Origin: Helianthus annuus
Taxonomy: Eukaryota > Streptophyta > Magnoliopsida > Asterales > Asteraceae
Length of the DNA stretch: 64,000 bases
Direction: 5' to 3'
Assembly: GCF_002127325.2 (NCBI RefSeq)
Contig: NC_035440.2
Coordinates: 70,679,819-70,743,818 of the forward strand
The translations under genes were made by a program, and so were the position numbers. The notes under the pieces are model-generated. The model did not search any database, was not told the origin of the DNA, and worked only from the letters and a program-made list of their open reading frames with translations. Shown here piece by piece: positions 47,635-59,028 of this stretch (position 1 is its first letter; every line of letters begins with the position of its first letter).

Positions 47635-48640
47635 AAAAGGTTCCATAAACTTTTTAACGTAAAACGTAAAAAGTTTAACGTAAAGCGTAAAAACGTAAAA
47701 CGTAAAACGTAAAACGTAAAAAGTTAAACATAAAACGTAAAAAGTTTAACGTAAAACGTAAAACTTAAAAAGTAAAACGTAAAAAGTTTAACGTAAAACG
47801 TAAAAAGTTTAAAGTAAAACGTAAAAAGTAAAAAGTTTTACGTAAAACGTAAAACGTAAAAAGTTTCAAAAATCTGTTAAAAAATCTGAATTTCAAAATG
47901 CTTTTAATAAAAAAATTATGTTTAAAAAATAAAAACTAATATAATAATACATGAAATTTTAACATAAAACGTAAACTTTTTAACGTAAAACGTAAAAAGT
48001 TTAACATAAAACGTAAACTTTTTCACGTAAAATGTAAAACGTAAACTTTTTCACGTAAAACGTAAAACGTAAACTTTTTAACGTAAAACGTAAAACGTTA
48101 ACTTTTTAACGTAAAACGTAAAACGTAAACTTTTATGTAAAAACTTTTGTAACGTAAAACGTAAAACTTTTCTACGTAAATTGTAAAACGTAAAAGAACC
48201 ATGTGATAAAACGACGCCTAAACATGGGGCGTGAATACGGGGCATAAAATCGCTGCGAAAAAAACGGGACGTAAAAAACGACACCTTAAAACGGGACGTA
48301 AAAAACGGCGCGTTAAAAAAGGACGCTTGAAAAAGCCGAGTGTAAAAAACGGTGTGCAAAAACGACGCGTTAAAAATCGATGCATGAAAAAGCCGGGCGT
48401 AAAAACGGCGTGCAAAAACCGACGCGCAAAAAAAATTGTTTTGTTAAAAAAATATGAATTTAAAAATGCTTTTAATAAAAAAAATTTGTTTAAAAAATAA
48501 AAACTAATATAATAATAATACATAAAAGTAATAAAAAAATAATAAATACAAAAAGACAAAAAAGAGTAATTTTACTAAACTATCCTTTTGGGTTAAAATA
48601 TTAATGAAATAATAATACAAAATGTATTTAATATTAATTT
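47635..48640. repeat. Left arm of a large inverted repeat, ACGTAAA-rich
   Basis: It starts with irregular ACGTAAAACGTAAAAAGTTT units, passes through a GACGTAAAAAACGGCGCG stretch (48250-48430) and ends in unique AT-rich sequence. The reverse complement is at 49800-50450. Open frames here are repeat translations. Confidence 0.8.
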
Positions 48641-48642
48641 TA

Positions 48643-49586
48643 GACTATGGGGTAAGGGGCGGGGGTTGGGGGGTGGGTTGGTTACAAACGCCCAAGTCAC
48701 CACCCCGGGTGGGCTTGGGTTTCGGCGTGGCCCCTTGGGCGGGGGTTTCAGCCCGGGCGTTGGGCGGACCTAGCGGTCTTTCGTGGCCGGCTCCCATTGG
48801 CTGGGTTGGCTTGGCTATAGTGGCTAGGTTTAAAATTTAAAAAATAACTGTTTGGCCAAGCCAAACCCATACCCCAACTACTATAAAACCCCCCACCACC
48901 TGTCTGCATCGCTACCCCAACCCTTCGCTCCACCAACCCGAACCCGCTACCCACACTTGAAAAATGGCCACATGGACGCACGAGGAAGAGATAGCACTTG
49001 TAACGAGCATCGTGGACGCGATGAAGGGCCGCCAACCCGGTGAGACCTGTTACTTCCCGGAAGCTTTCGCTAGCTACCGGCACAACGTGGGGAACGACCG
49101 ACACAATCTAAACGCGTGCCAACACAAGTGGCGCGAACTACGACCGAAGCTCAACTGTTTTAAAGCCTACTACGACAGCGTCCCGGGCGGTGATATAAGT
49201 CACGAATACCGGGTGGCGGTGGCCAACATCGAGTTCCGGGGCAAGGAGCGGAAGCCGTTTGACAAGCTCGCCTTGTACGAAATCTACTTAACGCTTCATT
49301 AGGGGTTTTTTATATGTCTAATTATGTTTTTTTTAGATTTGTAAGTCTTGTTTTTTTTTTTTTTGTAGGATTTTGTAATTTTTAGGAAATTTTAATAATA
49401 ATTTTAGGCGTTTTTTTTTAATTTTGTGTGTATTGTTATATTAATTGAAAAAAAAACATGTGGCCAACCCACGCGAGCTAGCCACGCCCCGGCATACCGA
49501 CCCAAAATGCACATGACCAGTGGTGCCCCTCGAAGTCCACGTGTCAACCCATGCCTCAAACCCCCGCCCCACCATACCCCACGGTC
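48643..49586 (+). mobile_element. Non-autonomous PIF/Harbinger-type element
   Basis: Terminal inverted repeats are GACTATGGGGTAAGGGGCGG on the left and GACCGTGGGGTATGGTGGGG as the complement of the right. It is flanked by TTA at 48640-48642 and 49587-49589, the superfamily's usual target. At 944 bp it has no transposase. It sits in the left arm of the inverted repeat: taking it out restores the match to the right arm. Confidence 0.82.
48964..49302 (+). CDS. Myb/SANT-like protein in the Harbinger element (112 aa)
   Basis: MATWTHEEEIALVTSIVDAM starts like a Myb/SANT helix, and the Trp/aromatic spacing continues with CQHKWRELRPKLNCFKAYYD and FDKLALYEIY. PIF/Harbinger elements code for such a DNA-binding protein beside the transposase. 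Here it is alone, short and lies between the inverted repeats, about 320 bp from the left end. Codons are GC-rich, unlike the AT-rich flanks. It could be a truncated ORF1. Whether it is expressed is unknown. Confidence 0.6.
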   Translation: MATWTHEEEIALVTSIVDAMKGRQPGETCYFPEAFASYRHNVGNDRHNLNACQHKWRELRPKLNCFKAYYDSVPGGDISHEYRVAVANIEFRGKERKPFDKLALYEIYLTLH

Positions 49587-49587
49587 T

Positions 49588-49800
49588 TAGTTACTTTTAA
49601 TCTCATCCATCCATCTTGTTGATCTAGTGGATAGAAAGCGGTTCTCTCGATTTTTACAACTGGAGGTGGTTTTTATTTTAGTGGTATATCTATATATATA
49701 GGGGACCGCTAAAATTAAAACCACCTCCAGTTGTAAGAACCGCGAGAAGCAGTTTCTAACCATTAGATCAACAAGATGGGTGGATGAGATTAAAAGTAAA
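49588..49800. repeat. Centre of the large inverted repeat
   Basis: Two roughly 100-bp arms (ACTTTTAATCTCATCCA ... and its complement) meet at TATATCTATATATATA near 49690. Each carries the ACAACTGGAGGTGG end of the TIR element, so two copies lie head to head. Confidence 0.8.
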
Positions 49801-51692
49801 TAAATGAATATTAAATACATTTTTTCTTATTATGTCTTTAATATTTTAGTCCAAAAGGGTAGTTTAGTAAAATTATTTTTTTTGTCTTTTTGTCTTTATT
49901 ATTTTTATTACTTTTTTGTTTTATTATATTACTTTTTATTTTTTAAAAAGAATTTTTTTATTAAAAGAATTTTTAAATTCAAAATTTTCTAACAAGACAA
50001 ATTTTTTTGCGCGGCGGTTTTTGCACGCCGGGCTTTTTCAAGCGTCGTTTTTTAGCGCGCCGTTTTTACGACGGGCTTTTTCAAGCGTCGTTTTTTTAAC
50101 GCGCCGTTTTTTCAAGCGTTGTTTTTTTAACGCGCCGTTTTTTACACGTTTTTTTAACGCGCCGTTTTTACACTTTTTACGTTTTACGAAACTTTTTAAA
50201 CTTTTTACGTTTTAAGTTTTACGTTAAACTTTTTACGTTTTATGTTTTACGTAAAAAACGTAAAACGTAAAACCTTTTACGTTTTACGATTTACGTTTTA
50301 CGTAAAACTTTTTACGTTTTACATTTTACGTTAATATTTTTACGTTTTACGTTTTACGTTTTACGTAAAACTTTTTACGTTTTACGTTTTTTACGTTTTA
50401 CGTTAAAAAGTTTACGGTTTAACTTCTTTTTTTCCAAAAACTTTTTTACGCAAAAACGAACGCACCCAGAAATCGCAAACTTGGGAGGTGTCTTAGATAT
50501 TGTTATCATCATCGACTAGGGGGGAAAAATAAAAAACCAACAACATCAAAACAAAGTGTATCTCTAAAAAAACGGGGTTTGGCTCAGATTATCCGATAAT
50601 CAAAAGGCTGCAAAAGTGGGGTTGCAGGTTAAAAAAACCTACCCTCCGCCGTCCTTGCCGCGCCATCGTCATCAAAATCTACGTTTTTTTTTGCATCATC
50701 GCCGCCCAATCGACCATATCAAAACCCACAAATTCAAAAGAACACAAATCAAAACCCCCAACATACCAAATCAAAACAAATCAAAACAGAGATCAAAGAA
50801 CACTTGTCAAAACTCCCAGCATAGCAAAACCCATCAGATTCAAGACACACACAAATAAAAACCCCAACATACCAAAATACCATCGGATTCAATAACACAC
50901 CACCATCGCCGCCCCTTCACCCACCGTCGAAGCCAAAACTTGAACAGTAACACCACCACAGTAACATCACCACAACTACTGCCGCCGCCGGCCGGCCCCA
51001 CCGCCGCCGGCTGCGGCAGTCTTCTGCCGTCGGCACCATCCTCGTATCATCATCAATCTCGTCGTCATTCATCCTACCTGAATCAACCCAAATGTGTCTG
51101 AAAATTCGCCGATCGAGCCGGACAAAAAAAAAGAGAAGAAAAGAGGGTGTGAAAGATTCACCCAGTTACACCTTGGCTGCTGGAGTCGCCACGGGAACCA
51201 CCATCACCATCAAAATCGTTGTCATCATCATCAACAGCCGAGCTGGAAAACCAACGCCTGCTCCTTCTTGTGGTTGCCGCACTGAAAACGAGAAGGGGAG
51301 AGAAGAAAAAGGTGTTGCCGGACTTAAATCGCCGCTGGCAGCCGACCGGAGTTGCTCCATCGACCGGAGTTGCGAGAGAGAAGGAAGGTGCGGCTGGTTT
51401 GTTTGGGGTTAGGGTTTGAGGTCTATCATCTCTCCCCTTCTGTTAGAATGGTTATGCAACTTCAAGAGAGAGAAGATGGTTCTGCAACTTCAAGAGAGAG
51501 AAGATGTGAGATGCTTTTAAACTTCAAGAAATTAATGCTCTGCAACTTTAAAAGAAAAGACAGAGCAGAGAGGAAGGACTTGACATATGGGGTAAATGGC
51601 CAATATACCCTTTATGTTGGCACAATGTGATTGGTTGAGAGTGGTTCTCGTGGTTCTTACAACTGGAGGTGGTTTCTATTTTAGCGGCTCCC
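49701..51692. mobile_element. TIR element of about 2 kb bounded by (TA)n
   Basis: The left end GGGGACCGCTAAAATTAAAA and the complement of the right end GGGAGCCGCTAAAATAGAAA continue as matching sequence for about 50 bp (CCACCTCCAGTTGTAAGAAC). TA repeats lie outside both ends. Inside are ACGTAAA-type repeats (49980-50420) and GC-rich sequence at 50640-51400 that looks captured. Open frames at 50616-51412 show no domain I recognise. The superfamily is probably Mutator-like. Confidence 0.7.
49800..50450. repeat. Right arm of the large inverted repeat
   Basis: This is the complement of 47635-48640, with AAGCGTCGTTTTTTTAACGC units then TTTTACGTTTTACG units. Confidence 0.8.

Positions 51693-51774
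<82 letters not shown>
51693..51774. repeat. (TA)n microsatellite tract
   Basis: About 80 bp of nearly pure TA between two TIR elements. Similar tracts are at 52287-52332, 52738-52753, 53331-53395, 53671-53726 and 54950-54990. Confidence 0.95.
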
Positions 51775-51777
<3 letters not shown>

Positions 51778-52283
51778 GAGGGTTCAAATGAGAAGAAATT
51801 CTTTATAAGAAGAAAAAAGAAGAAATTTCAACCAATAGAAATGCTTCATTAGACTTCATTTAATATTTGTACTTAATGTAACTATAAGGGTATATTAGTA
51901 AACTTACATACATCATTAATTGGTAGTTTCATCTTTAATAACTAACTATATTAAATTTGTAACTTATTTTTAAGATATATATTTTTCACAAAAAATAAAA
52001 ATAAAATTTCATTTATAGTGTAGGATAAATACGAGGCGTGTAGGATAAATTACGAGTTGTGTAGGATAAATTTCAATATGTGTAGGATAAATTTCTAATG
52101 TGTAGGATAACTTTTGATGTGTGTAGGCAAAAATATTTAGTGTGGAGGATTATAGTCTTAATGACTAATTAATTAGTCAAACATAATAATAAATGAGATG
52201 AGAAAAAACTATTTAATGTTTTACAATTATACCTTTTTATTCTTTTTCTTCTCAATAAAATTTTTCTTCTCAAATGAACCTTC

Positions 52284-52286
<3 letters not shown>
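51775..52286. mobile_element. TIR element i in the TA chain
   Basis: Ends GTGGAGGGTTCAAATGAGAA and, as complement, GGGGAAGGTTCATTTGAGAA. It is 512 bp and non-coding. It contains five or so TGTGTAGGATAAATT units at 52017-52140. Confidence 0.75.
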
Positions 52287-52332
<46 letters not shown>

Positions 52333-52334
<2 letters not shown>

Positions 52335-52737
52335 ATAAGAGTTGGCCAGAAAGTCCAAATTTCCTAAAAAGTGTAAAAAGTCATAAAACACCATAATGTC
52401 AACCATAAAACACACCAAAAACCCACAAATAATATGATGAAGATTACTAAAACATCATGTATGTGGGTTTTGTGTTGTGTTTTAGATGTTAAGGCTCTGA
52501 TTGTGGAATGACAAATATTATTGTGTTTTATGTTGTTTAGCATTGTGTGTTTTATATTCATAGTTCTACGATGGTGTGTTTGAAGTTTTTATGGACAATT
52601 AGAGTTTGAATATGGTGTTTTAGTAATATTCATTCTATTATTTGTGAGTTTTAGGTGTGTTTTATGCCTGAAATTATTGTGTTTTATGACTTTTTACACT
52701 TTTTAGGAAAAACACACTTTCCGTAGGATCCCCACTC
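52333..52737. mobile_element. TIR element ii in the TA chain
   Basis: Both ends share TCCTAAAAAGTGTAAAAAGT followed by CATAAAACAC as inverted repeats. It is 405 bp and non-coding. Confidence 0.75.
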
Positions 52738-52753
52738 TATATATATATATATA

Positions 52754-53328
52754 GGGTAAGGTTCATGCGAGAACCACCTTTATTGCGAGAACCGCGAGAA
52801 CCAATGTGAACAAAACTTAAAATAGCTAAAAAAACCTAAAAAAACCCTAAAAAAAACCTAACCCCCACCCCCACCCCCAAAAAACCTAAACCCCCCACCC
52901 CCCCCCCCCCCACAAAAAAAAACCTAACCCCCCCCCCCCCCCCCCGCCCCCAAAAAAACCTAACCCTCCCCCCCCCCCAAGCTAAATGCTAAAAACTAAA
53001 ACCCTCAAAAACCTAAAAAAAGCCTAACCCCCCCCCCCCACCCCAAAAAAAAACCCTAATCTAAAATTTTTTTTATTTTTCTACTATTTTTTATGTTCAA
53101 ATCGCTACTTTTAGTAGCCAAAAAAAATTTTTTTTTTTTTAAAAAAAAAAATTAAAATTTTTTTTTTTTTTGGATACTAAAAGTAGCGATTTTTATATAA
53201 AAAATAGTAAAAAAATAAAAAAAATTTTTTGGTGTTTTTTAGATTTTTTCAGGTATTACTGTTTGTGTTCACACTACACTGGTTCTCGCGGTTCTCGCAA
53301 TAAAGGGTAGTTCCTAACGGATCTTTGT

Positions 53329-53330
<2 letters not shown>
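52754..53330. mobile_element. TIR element iii in the TA chain
   Basis: Inverted ends carry CTTTATTGCGAGAACCGCGA. Inside are C-rich and A-rich homopolymer runs (52860-53040) and an inner hairpin at about 53085-53215 (ATCGCTACTTTTAGTA). 577 bp, non-coding. Confidence 0.72.
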
Positions 53331-53395
<65 letters not shown>

Positions 53396-53396
<1 letters not shown>

Positions 53397-53667
53397 GGTT
53401 CATTCGGGAACCACAATTTATCATGAGAGCTACTTTTGAACACAACCAAAATAAACTCAAAACAAACAATGAATCCCCACTCCACCACCAAAAACCTAAC
53501 ACCCCCCCCCCCCCCCAAAAAAAAAAAAAAAAAAAAAAAAAAAACTATACCCCACCAAAAACCTTTCTGTGTTTTAAGCTTTTTTAAGTAGTTTTGATTG
53601 TGTTCACACCAGTTCTCGCAGTTTTTGCCATAAACCATAAACGATGGTTCCTAAATAATCTTCATCC

Positions 53668-53670
<3 letters not shown>
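53396..53670. mobile_element. TIR element iv in the TA chain
   Basis: The ends GGGTTCATTCGGGAACCA and, as complement, GGATGAAGATTATTTAGGAA are imperfect but both lead into GAACCA and continue as a weak inverted repeat. It resembles element iii, is 275 bp, and contains C16 and A28-type runs. Confidence 0.6.
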
Positions 53671-53726
<56 letters not shown>

Positions 53727-53729
<3 letters not shown>

Positions 53730-54946
53730 TAGGGATCCTTCGAAAGTGTGTTTTTCCTAGAAAGTGTAGGAAGCGATCTGGGCCATTGGATGAGTGTGTT
53801 TAATGGCTTAGATCAAATGGATGGCATTTTCGTAATATCTGAGTTATATAATTAGAGACTTTTAATATAATGAGGGTATTTTGGTAATTGGAAGTGTTTT
53901 AAATCAGTTAAGAAACTGCCATATCAATAACCAATCCCTAAATTCATGCGATTTCCCCTCTTTCTCTCTCTCTCTCCCTCTCTAAACCCACCTCCAAAAA
54001 CCTCAAAACGGTGATGGCCGCAACACACAGTGGAGGAGGGATTTTGTGGGGTTAGGTGGCGGCGCAAGATGGCACTGTGGTGGTGGTGCTCAGCGACCAG
54101 AAGGGGGTAGGCAGAGAGGAGCGGCTGGGGTGACGCCGCCGCCGATGATCAATCAAGGTTTCCGGCGAGCCCTTTTCGAATCCAGGTCAGTCTCATTTAA
54201 CTCTAGGTTACCTGATTCACTTTCGTATCTTCGTTGTATGATTTAAGGTTGATGTGTTTTACCACTTTAAGGTTGATGTGTCAAGAAATCTGCTTGCTGT
54301 TAAAACACAGCGTCAAGAAATCTGCTTGCTGTTAAAACACAGCGTCAAGAATCCTTCGGAAATCTGCTTGCTGTTAAAACACAATGTCAAGAAATCTCCA
54401 GCAATCTGCTTGCTGTTAAAACACAGTGTCAAGAAATCTGCTTGCTGTTAAAACACAGCGTCAAGAAATCTGCTTGCTGTTAAAACACAATGGCCAACAA
54501 TCTGCTTGCTGTTAAAACACAGCATCAAGAAATCTGCTTGCTGTTAAAACACAATGTCAAGAAATCTGCTTGCTGTTAAAACACAATATCAACAATCCTC
54601 CAGCAAATCTGCTTGCTGTTAAAACACAACGTCAAGAAATATGCTTGTTGTTAAAACACATTGTCAAGAATCCTCCAGCAATGTTGTAAAATCTTTTTTT
54701 ACGAATTCCTGTGAATATGTTGTATGAATTGTATGATTTAAATTGAAACTGTCAATTTGAATTAAATGGGATATTTAGTTTCCATAATTTTCTGGTTAGT
54801 TAGTTATCCTAATAAAATAATCCATAATTAAAATAATATTCAAATTACACAATTGCCCTTTTAGTTAAAATCCTTCAATGCCACATGTCGCGTTCTTATT
54901 GCTTCATAGACTTTCTAGAAAAAACACACTTTCTACCCACCTCCTA

Positions 54947-54949
<3 letters not shown>
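53727..54949. mobile_element. TIR element v in the TA chain, with minisatellite and captured-looking sequence
   Basis: The inverted ends share GAGTAGG, GAAAGTGTGTTTTTCCTAGA-type sequence. Inside, 53955-54240 has a CT-rich leader followed by GC-rich sequence like a gene 5' end, then a roughly 33-bp minisatellite. No intact gene is supported. 1223 bp. Confidence 0.68.
54275..54690. repeat. Roughly 33-bp minisatellite, 11 units
   Basis: Eleven units share CTTGCTGTTAAAACACA, separated by GCGTCAAGAAATCTG or slightly longer spacers. The open frame across part of it is a by-product. Confidence 0.88.
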
Positions 54950-54990
<41 letters not shown>

Positions 54991-54992
<2 letters not shown>

Positions 54993-55463
54993 CGTTGTTA
55001 AAGCACATTCATGTAAATTTTAACTACATGGCAATTAGAACTGATACAATGCATCAAATCTACAATTAAAACCACACATTATAGATAAACCTTCGATAAA
55101 TAATAGAATAAATATTGGTCAATAGAATAAATATTTACTAAGAGTTCTATCTACAATCAACTTCTCTTAAAAACGACATAATATAATCTTCTAATGTGTA
55201 CATATAGAATAAATATTTGTAGAATAAATATTTGTTGATAACTACCAAGAATTGGAAGATAATGAAAGCTCCACTTCCACCTTGGCTTAGACACGGCATG
55301 GGTCGGTTATAAACCGAGCTAGTTTGATTCAGTTTCAAATCAAACCACTTTAGATGGGCTTCTTTGATATGTTTTTTGAGCGACTCCGTATCTCGAACTT
55401 TTTGGACACCTCTAGGATGATCAAATAAGTAGGATTTTTTCAATCTAATTTATCATATCTTGT

Positions 55464-55465
<2 letters not shown>
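54991..55465. other. Unassigned AT-rich sequence
   Basis: I see no credible gene or repeat boundary. AGAATAAATATTTG-type short repeats occur around 55105-55235. An open frame on - at 55147-55443 has no recognisable domain. Confidence 0.4.

Positions 55466-55521
<56 letters not shown>
55466..55521. repeat. (ATT)n microsatellite
   Basis: About 18 perfect trinucleotide units. Confidence 0.95.
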
Positions 55522-55522
<1 letters not shown>

Positions 55523-55577
55523 TGTATCTTTATAATGCATTGAAAGAAAGTAGAAGTTAAAGTGGTCATAAATATAA

Positions 55578-55915
55578 GAGTTAATTACACAAATGGGTCT
55601 TGTGGTTTATACCTAATTTCGTCTTTAGGTACTAACTTTTTTTTTAACAGGTTTAGGTTCTATGGTTTCAATTTTGTAACACTTTTGGGTACTAACACCA
55701 AAATTAGTTAAGTAATGACTAAAATACCCTTGCATTTTTTAAGTTTATCAATATAACACATTTGGGTACTAACACCTAATTTTATTTAAGTTTAAATCAA
55801 TTTTATAAAGTTGTTACAAAATTGAAACCATAGAACCTAAACTTGTTAAAAAAAAAGTTAGTACCCAAAGGCGAAATTAGGTATAAACCACAGGACCCAT
55901 TTGTATAATTAACTC
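55578..55915. mobile_element. Mutator-type MITE
   Basis: The 338-bp element has long inverted repeats (GAGTTAATTACACAAATGGG; complement of the right end GAGTTAATTATACAAATGGG) continuing for over 90 bp. It is flanked by the 9-bp duplication TAAATATAA at 55569-55577 and 55916-55924, the length expected for Mutator-like elements. No coding capacity. Confidence 0.85.
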
Positions 55916-55924
55916 TAAATATAA

Positions 55925-57732
55925 ATGGTTCATACATAAAAATTTCATAATTATGTTCTAAATTATCAAGTAAAGAGACTTTAATATATAAAAATGGAGG
56001 GACTTTTATGAAAAAGAAACATAAAACATGTTAGTTTTTTATATAAAAAATGGTGCGACTTTTGTGAGAAGAAGACGAAACTATGCATTTAATTAGAACT
56101 TATGTATTCTTGATTGGTTGAGAAGATGAAATTCTTTGAAGTGATAGGTAGAGATGAAAGAGAGGAGATGGAGGGTAGAGAAAGAAGAAAAATGTGTAGC
56201 ATTCACAACAGTGGATTTTTTTATGTATACCTATATAATTATATTAAAAATAACTATTTTTTTATTTTTTCAATTAAATAATATTTTCTTTATACATTTA
56301 TCATTATATTTTCTGTATCTTCCACACATAACCATTTTCAAAAATATTAAAAAAATTATAAGGGGTTAACAATATTTCTATATATTTACAAGCGGACGGT
56401 AACATTTTCTCTCCCTTTCACTTACAATCACTCAAAATAATCATAATTATTTCTTACAATATATAACTAACCCACTGATATAATATAATTCATTGTCAAT
56501 GCTCTTTACTTGCACAAAATTCTTAGATTACGCGAGAGAGTGTGGAGGAGAAAGAATGAGTGGGTTGATAAAAATAAAGTGGATGATAAGATGGAGGGGT
56601 AAGATCATGTCGTAGTAATTAGTCTTTTAACATCTTTTCACATTTTGAACATAAATAAAAAAATAATATTTTATTCATTATAAAAAGCAGCGTATGGAGC
56701 ATTTCAAGCACTAGTTGACCAAAATAGTTTCATTTCATATGATCAACTTGACCCACGTATATATTCCCTTGTTATTAGGAAAAGCAAAACTTTACATTTT
56801 AATTATTTATAATTTATAATTTATAATAGAAAAACAAAAATATTTTAATGCTGAAATCTTTAGGACTGAATCAAATTGAGTTAGGTTCTATGATATTGTA
56901 TCTTTATTTTTTACAACATTTTATCTGACTAAAAATTAATCCAACTACTGAGATTCTCTCTGCGCTACACAACGAGAATTCAATAAGTATTTGTTTGGTT
57001 CACTAAAATATGGCATTTGCTATAGCAGCCGAAAGAAACAGATCTAAAAAACTAAAGTCGTTATATGCCCAAAAAGGGTAACAAAGCGTGTTTTGTATTG
57101 TTCGAGAAGCATAAAAATTATTACACGTATTGGTGCAGATTATACCGATAATATTGCCGATGATTTTCAGTTAAAACTAGTTCAGTTCTTCAAGGAACTA
57201 ACACTCATATAGCATACAATACAAAAAAACACAATATTATAAATACCACTTCGTTTTTCAAAAAAAGTTTATTGCAGAATGTCGAAATTAAAAACCTTAA
57301 CTAACGCAAGTTATTGTAGGAAAATCAAATTAAATGAACAGTAGATGTGTTAAAGACGTATATTTTTTATAGTACAAGAGTGAAACTGGAATTTTAAAAA
57401 ATATATTAATTCTTATTATTATATTTATATTTTTATATTATTATTATTATTATTTATATTTTTATATGATAAACTTATTAAAATCCAAGAAGTAAGAATC
57501 TAAATTGGTTTTAAAAAACTAATAAAATTTTAGGGGGGCAAAAGTGTAAAAAATAAAACCTTTGTGGATAATACATAAGAGAAAAAATTATTTGTCTTAT
57601 CCCATGCTAAAAATGTCACTAAAATGAATGAATTAACTAAATGTCATAAAAGAGAAAAATCAATCATGTGAGTATGGATGACATCTTTGCAATTAAATGC
57701 AAAATAGAGGTTAAAATATGTACCGTAACACC
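55925..57732. other. AT-rich intergenic sequence, nothing identified
   Basis: Open frames are short and low complexity. No repeat ends, RNA gene or domain was recognised. Confidence 0.4.
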
Positions 57733-57988
57733 ATGATGTAATGTAATGTAATGTAATGTAATGTAATGTAATGTAATGTAATGTAATGTAATATAATGTA
57801 ATATAATATAATATAATATAATATAATATAATATAATATAATATAATATAATATAATATAATATAATATAATATAATATAATATAATATAATATAATATA
57901 ATATAATATAATATAATATAATATAATATAATATAATATAATATAATATAATATAATATAATATAATATAATATAATATAATATAATT
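57733..57988. repeat. Pentanucleotide microsatellite, (TAATG)n passing into (TAATA)n
   Basis: About 11 TAATG units, one mixed unit, then about 38 TAATA units. The long open frame on - across it is a repeat translation. Confidence 0.95.
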
Positions 57989-58059
57989 TCATATCATATT
58001 CGTGAATAAGTTTTAGAATGGTATTGGCATATATGGATGACAAGTATCATTAAGTTCAA

Positions 58060-59028
58060 GTTTGGTTCCATGTGCATGTAACACCACAAAATTTCAAGAC
58101 GAAAAATATGACAACACGTGTCCAACCAACTCTCAAATATTCCTAGTAAGTTGGACGAGATGGACCAAATACGTAAATATGTGGAAGAATGGATGTGGAG
58201 GGGTCAAATATGGGAAATGCCAAATTTTTGGCTTCTAGACATCTCTTGCGGACCGCAAGCCTTAAGTCTTATGGTCCGCAAGGCTTTTAAAATTTGTGGG
58301 CGCCAGAAGCTCATAAGGTTCGCTGGCAGTCCAAAATGAGCTGGCAGCTGCAGGCTGCTCTCCATGCCACCTTGCTTCGTTTCTTGCCACCTTTAACCTC
58401 CTTTGAAAACTTGGTAGGACACTTATCACCCTCCTAGAGCTCCTGGTTACACTTGGCAAGGTTTAGGAGCTTGAATCTTAGTATAAATAAGTGATCAAGT
58501 TCACCACTTGAACTTGCACCTTTCACATTCTTTCTCTCTATCATTTGGGGCAACTTCTGGACCAAGACGCCTCCTTCTATGAAGTTCAATCTTTCCTTTG
58601 AATACTTGTAAGTGTTCTCCCTAGTCTCTTTTTATTTTATAGGCTAGTTATTAGCTGAAAGTCAAGCAAATTGACTTTTATTTTGACTTTCGGTTATGAC
58701 CGTTTTGGTTTAGTTAATGTTCAAATTGAACATGGCTACGTGAGCGTAATACTGTAGGTGTTAATCCCCTAAGAGGGCACATATTGAAGATCATGTTAAG
58801 TTGGTCAAATGACGGGTCAAAGTTTTATTAAATAAAGTCAAAAATGCGGATTTTCGTAATTAACGTTAAATAAATTTCTAAGTATCGAAACCTTAATTTT
58901 TGACACTACAAAAATTTATATAACATATTCGGACATATTAGATCATGTCTAACCCATCATTTCCTGCTTAAAGCTCGGTTCGCAACCGAAAGTCAAACAG
59001 TTTGACTTCTACTTTGACTTTCGATTCT
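58060..59028. repeat. LTR-like segment interrupted by element E
   Basis: It has an inverted CTTGCGGACCGCAAG at 58246-58260 and GTCCGCAAG at 58272, AGTATAAATAAG near 58480 as a possible TATA box, and two copies of GAAAGTCAA...TTGACTT around 58655 and 58990. No pol is present. It may be the LTR of another element, but I cannot name it. Confidence 0.4.

Noticed and set aside
50616..51412. Open frames in GC-rich sequence
   Set aside because: Several overlapping frames, low complexity, no domain; probably composition or a captured fragment.
54275..54690. CRISPR-like array
   Set aside because: Spacers are similar to one another and variable in length in an ordinary way; this is a eukaryotic minisatellite in a TIR element.
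49701..54949. Helitrons rather than TIR elements
   Set aside because: Long matching inverted ends are present at both sides of most units, and no TC...CTRR ends with a 3' hairpin were seen.
57711..58043. 110-codon ORF on the - strand
   Set aside because: It is a translation of the pentanucleotide microsatellite.
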